Positions 1 to 5,030 of a DNA stretch of 5,030 nt are shown here, piece by piece. Origin of the DNA: Nocardioidaceae bacterium (GTDB lineage: Bacteria > Actinomycetota > Actinomycetes > Propionibacteriales > Nocardioidaceae); the NCBI GenBank assembly GCA_013693815.1, contig CP059259.1, forward strand, positions 3,112,429-3,117,458, written 5' to 3'. The notes below the pieces were generated by a model. The model was not told the origin of the DNA and did not search any database. It saw only the letters and a list, made by a program, of their open reading frames with translations. The position numbers and the translations under genes are program-made. Numbering within the stretch: position 1 is the first letter of the stretch; every line of letters begins with the position of its first letter.

Positions 1-1902
<1,902 letters not shown>

Positions 1903-1907
1903 TTGGT

Positions 1908-1912
1908 TCCTT
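1908..1912 (-). promoter_or_regulatory. Shine-Dalgarno sequence of rpoC
   Basis: On the minus strand, AAGGA lies 5 bases before the GTG at 1902-1900 (the bases between are ACCAA). It is complementary to the 16S rRNA anti-Shine-Dalgarno core. This supports GTG as the initiation codon. No ATG or other convincing in-frame start lies nearby upstream. I see no -10/-35 promoter-like pair in the 51-base rpoB-rpoC spacer (1903-1953), so rpoC appears to depend on read-through from rpoB. Confidence 0.85.
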
Positions 1913-1938
1913 AGGTAGCTCTGGACTGTGACGTTGGG

Positions 1939-1953
1939 GGTGCAGCCTGTCGG

Positions 1954-1960
<7 letters not shown>
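1939..1960 (-). other. RNA hairpin spanning the rpoB stop codon
   Basis: In the sense of transcription, the 5' arm GGTGTAGCC (1960-1952) pairs with the 3' arm GGCTGCACC (1947-1939) around a GACA loop (1951-1948). This gives nine consecutive pairs, eight Watson-Crick and one U-G wobble (1956/1943). The rpoB TAG (1956-1954) sits inside the 5' arm. The bases after the stem are CCCAACGTCACAG with no U-tract, so it does not look like an intrinsic terminator, and rpoC downstream must be transcribed. The stem ends 26 bases before the rpoC Shine-Dalgarno and does not mask it. A role in RNA stability, processing or pausing is possible but unproven. Confidence 0.6.

Positions 1961-5030
<3,070 letters not shown>

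Overview
The window is one piece of the rpoB-rpoC operon of a high-GC Gram-positive bacterium (Actinomycetota), read entirely from the minus strand. Both genes run right to left in these coordinates. rpoB, the RNA polymerase beta subunit, fills 1954-5030 and lacks about the first 150 codons, which lie beyond the right edge. A 51-base spacer follows, and then rpoC, the beta' subunit, fills 1902-1 and continues past the left edge. The visible part of rpoC is 634 codons, roughly the N-terminal half.

The assignment to an actinobacterium rests on three things: GC content of about 63-67% in the lines I counted; close agreement of both proteins with mycobacterial and streptomycete homologues as I remember them; and a long charged helical insertion after the beta' zinc-binding region, which is typical of this phylum. 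Details of the beta lobe, such as the stretch [20 protein letters not shown], and the Thr/Ala variants in the rifampicin region make me favour the order Propionibacteriales (Nocardioides/Propionibacterium-like). That finer placement is inference only.

The two products join alpha, omega and sigma to form RNA polymerase. Everything expected in the visible portions is present. In beta these are the rifampicin pocket, the active-site lysines and the C-terminal clamp segment. In beta' they are the four-cysteine zinc site, the clamp helices that bind sigma, the switch region and the NADFDGD magnesium-binding loop. No frameshift, internal stop or mobile element is visible. rpoC has a GTG start with a good Shine-Dalgarno sequence.

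The only non-coding structure of note is a compact hairpin that folds across the rpoB stop codon. It has a 9-bp stem and a GACA loop, and no U-tract follows it. I do not see an undescribed system here. This is ordinary core-genome sequence, and the findings below are modest in scale.
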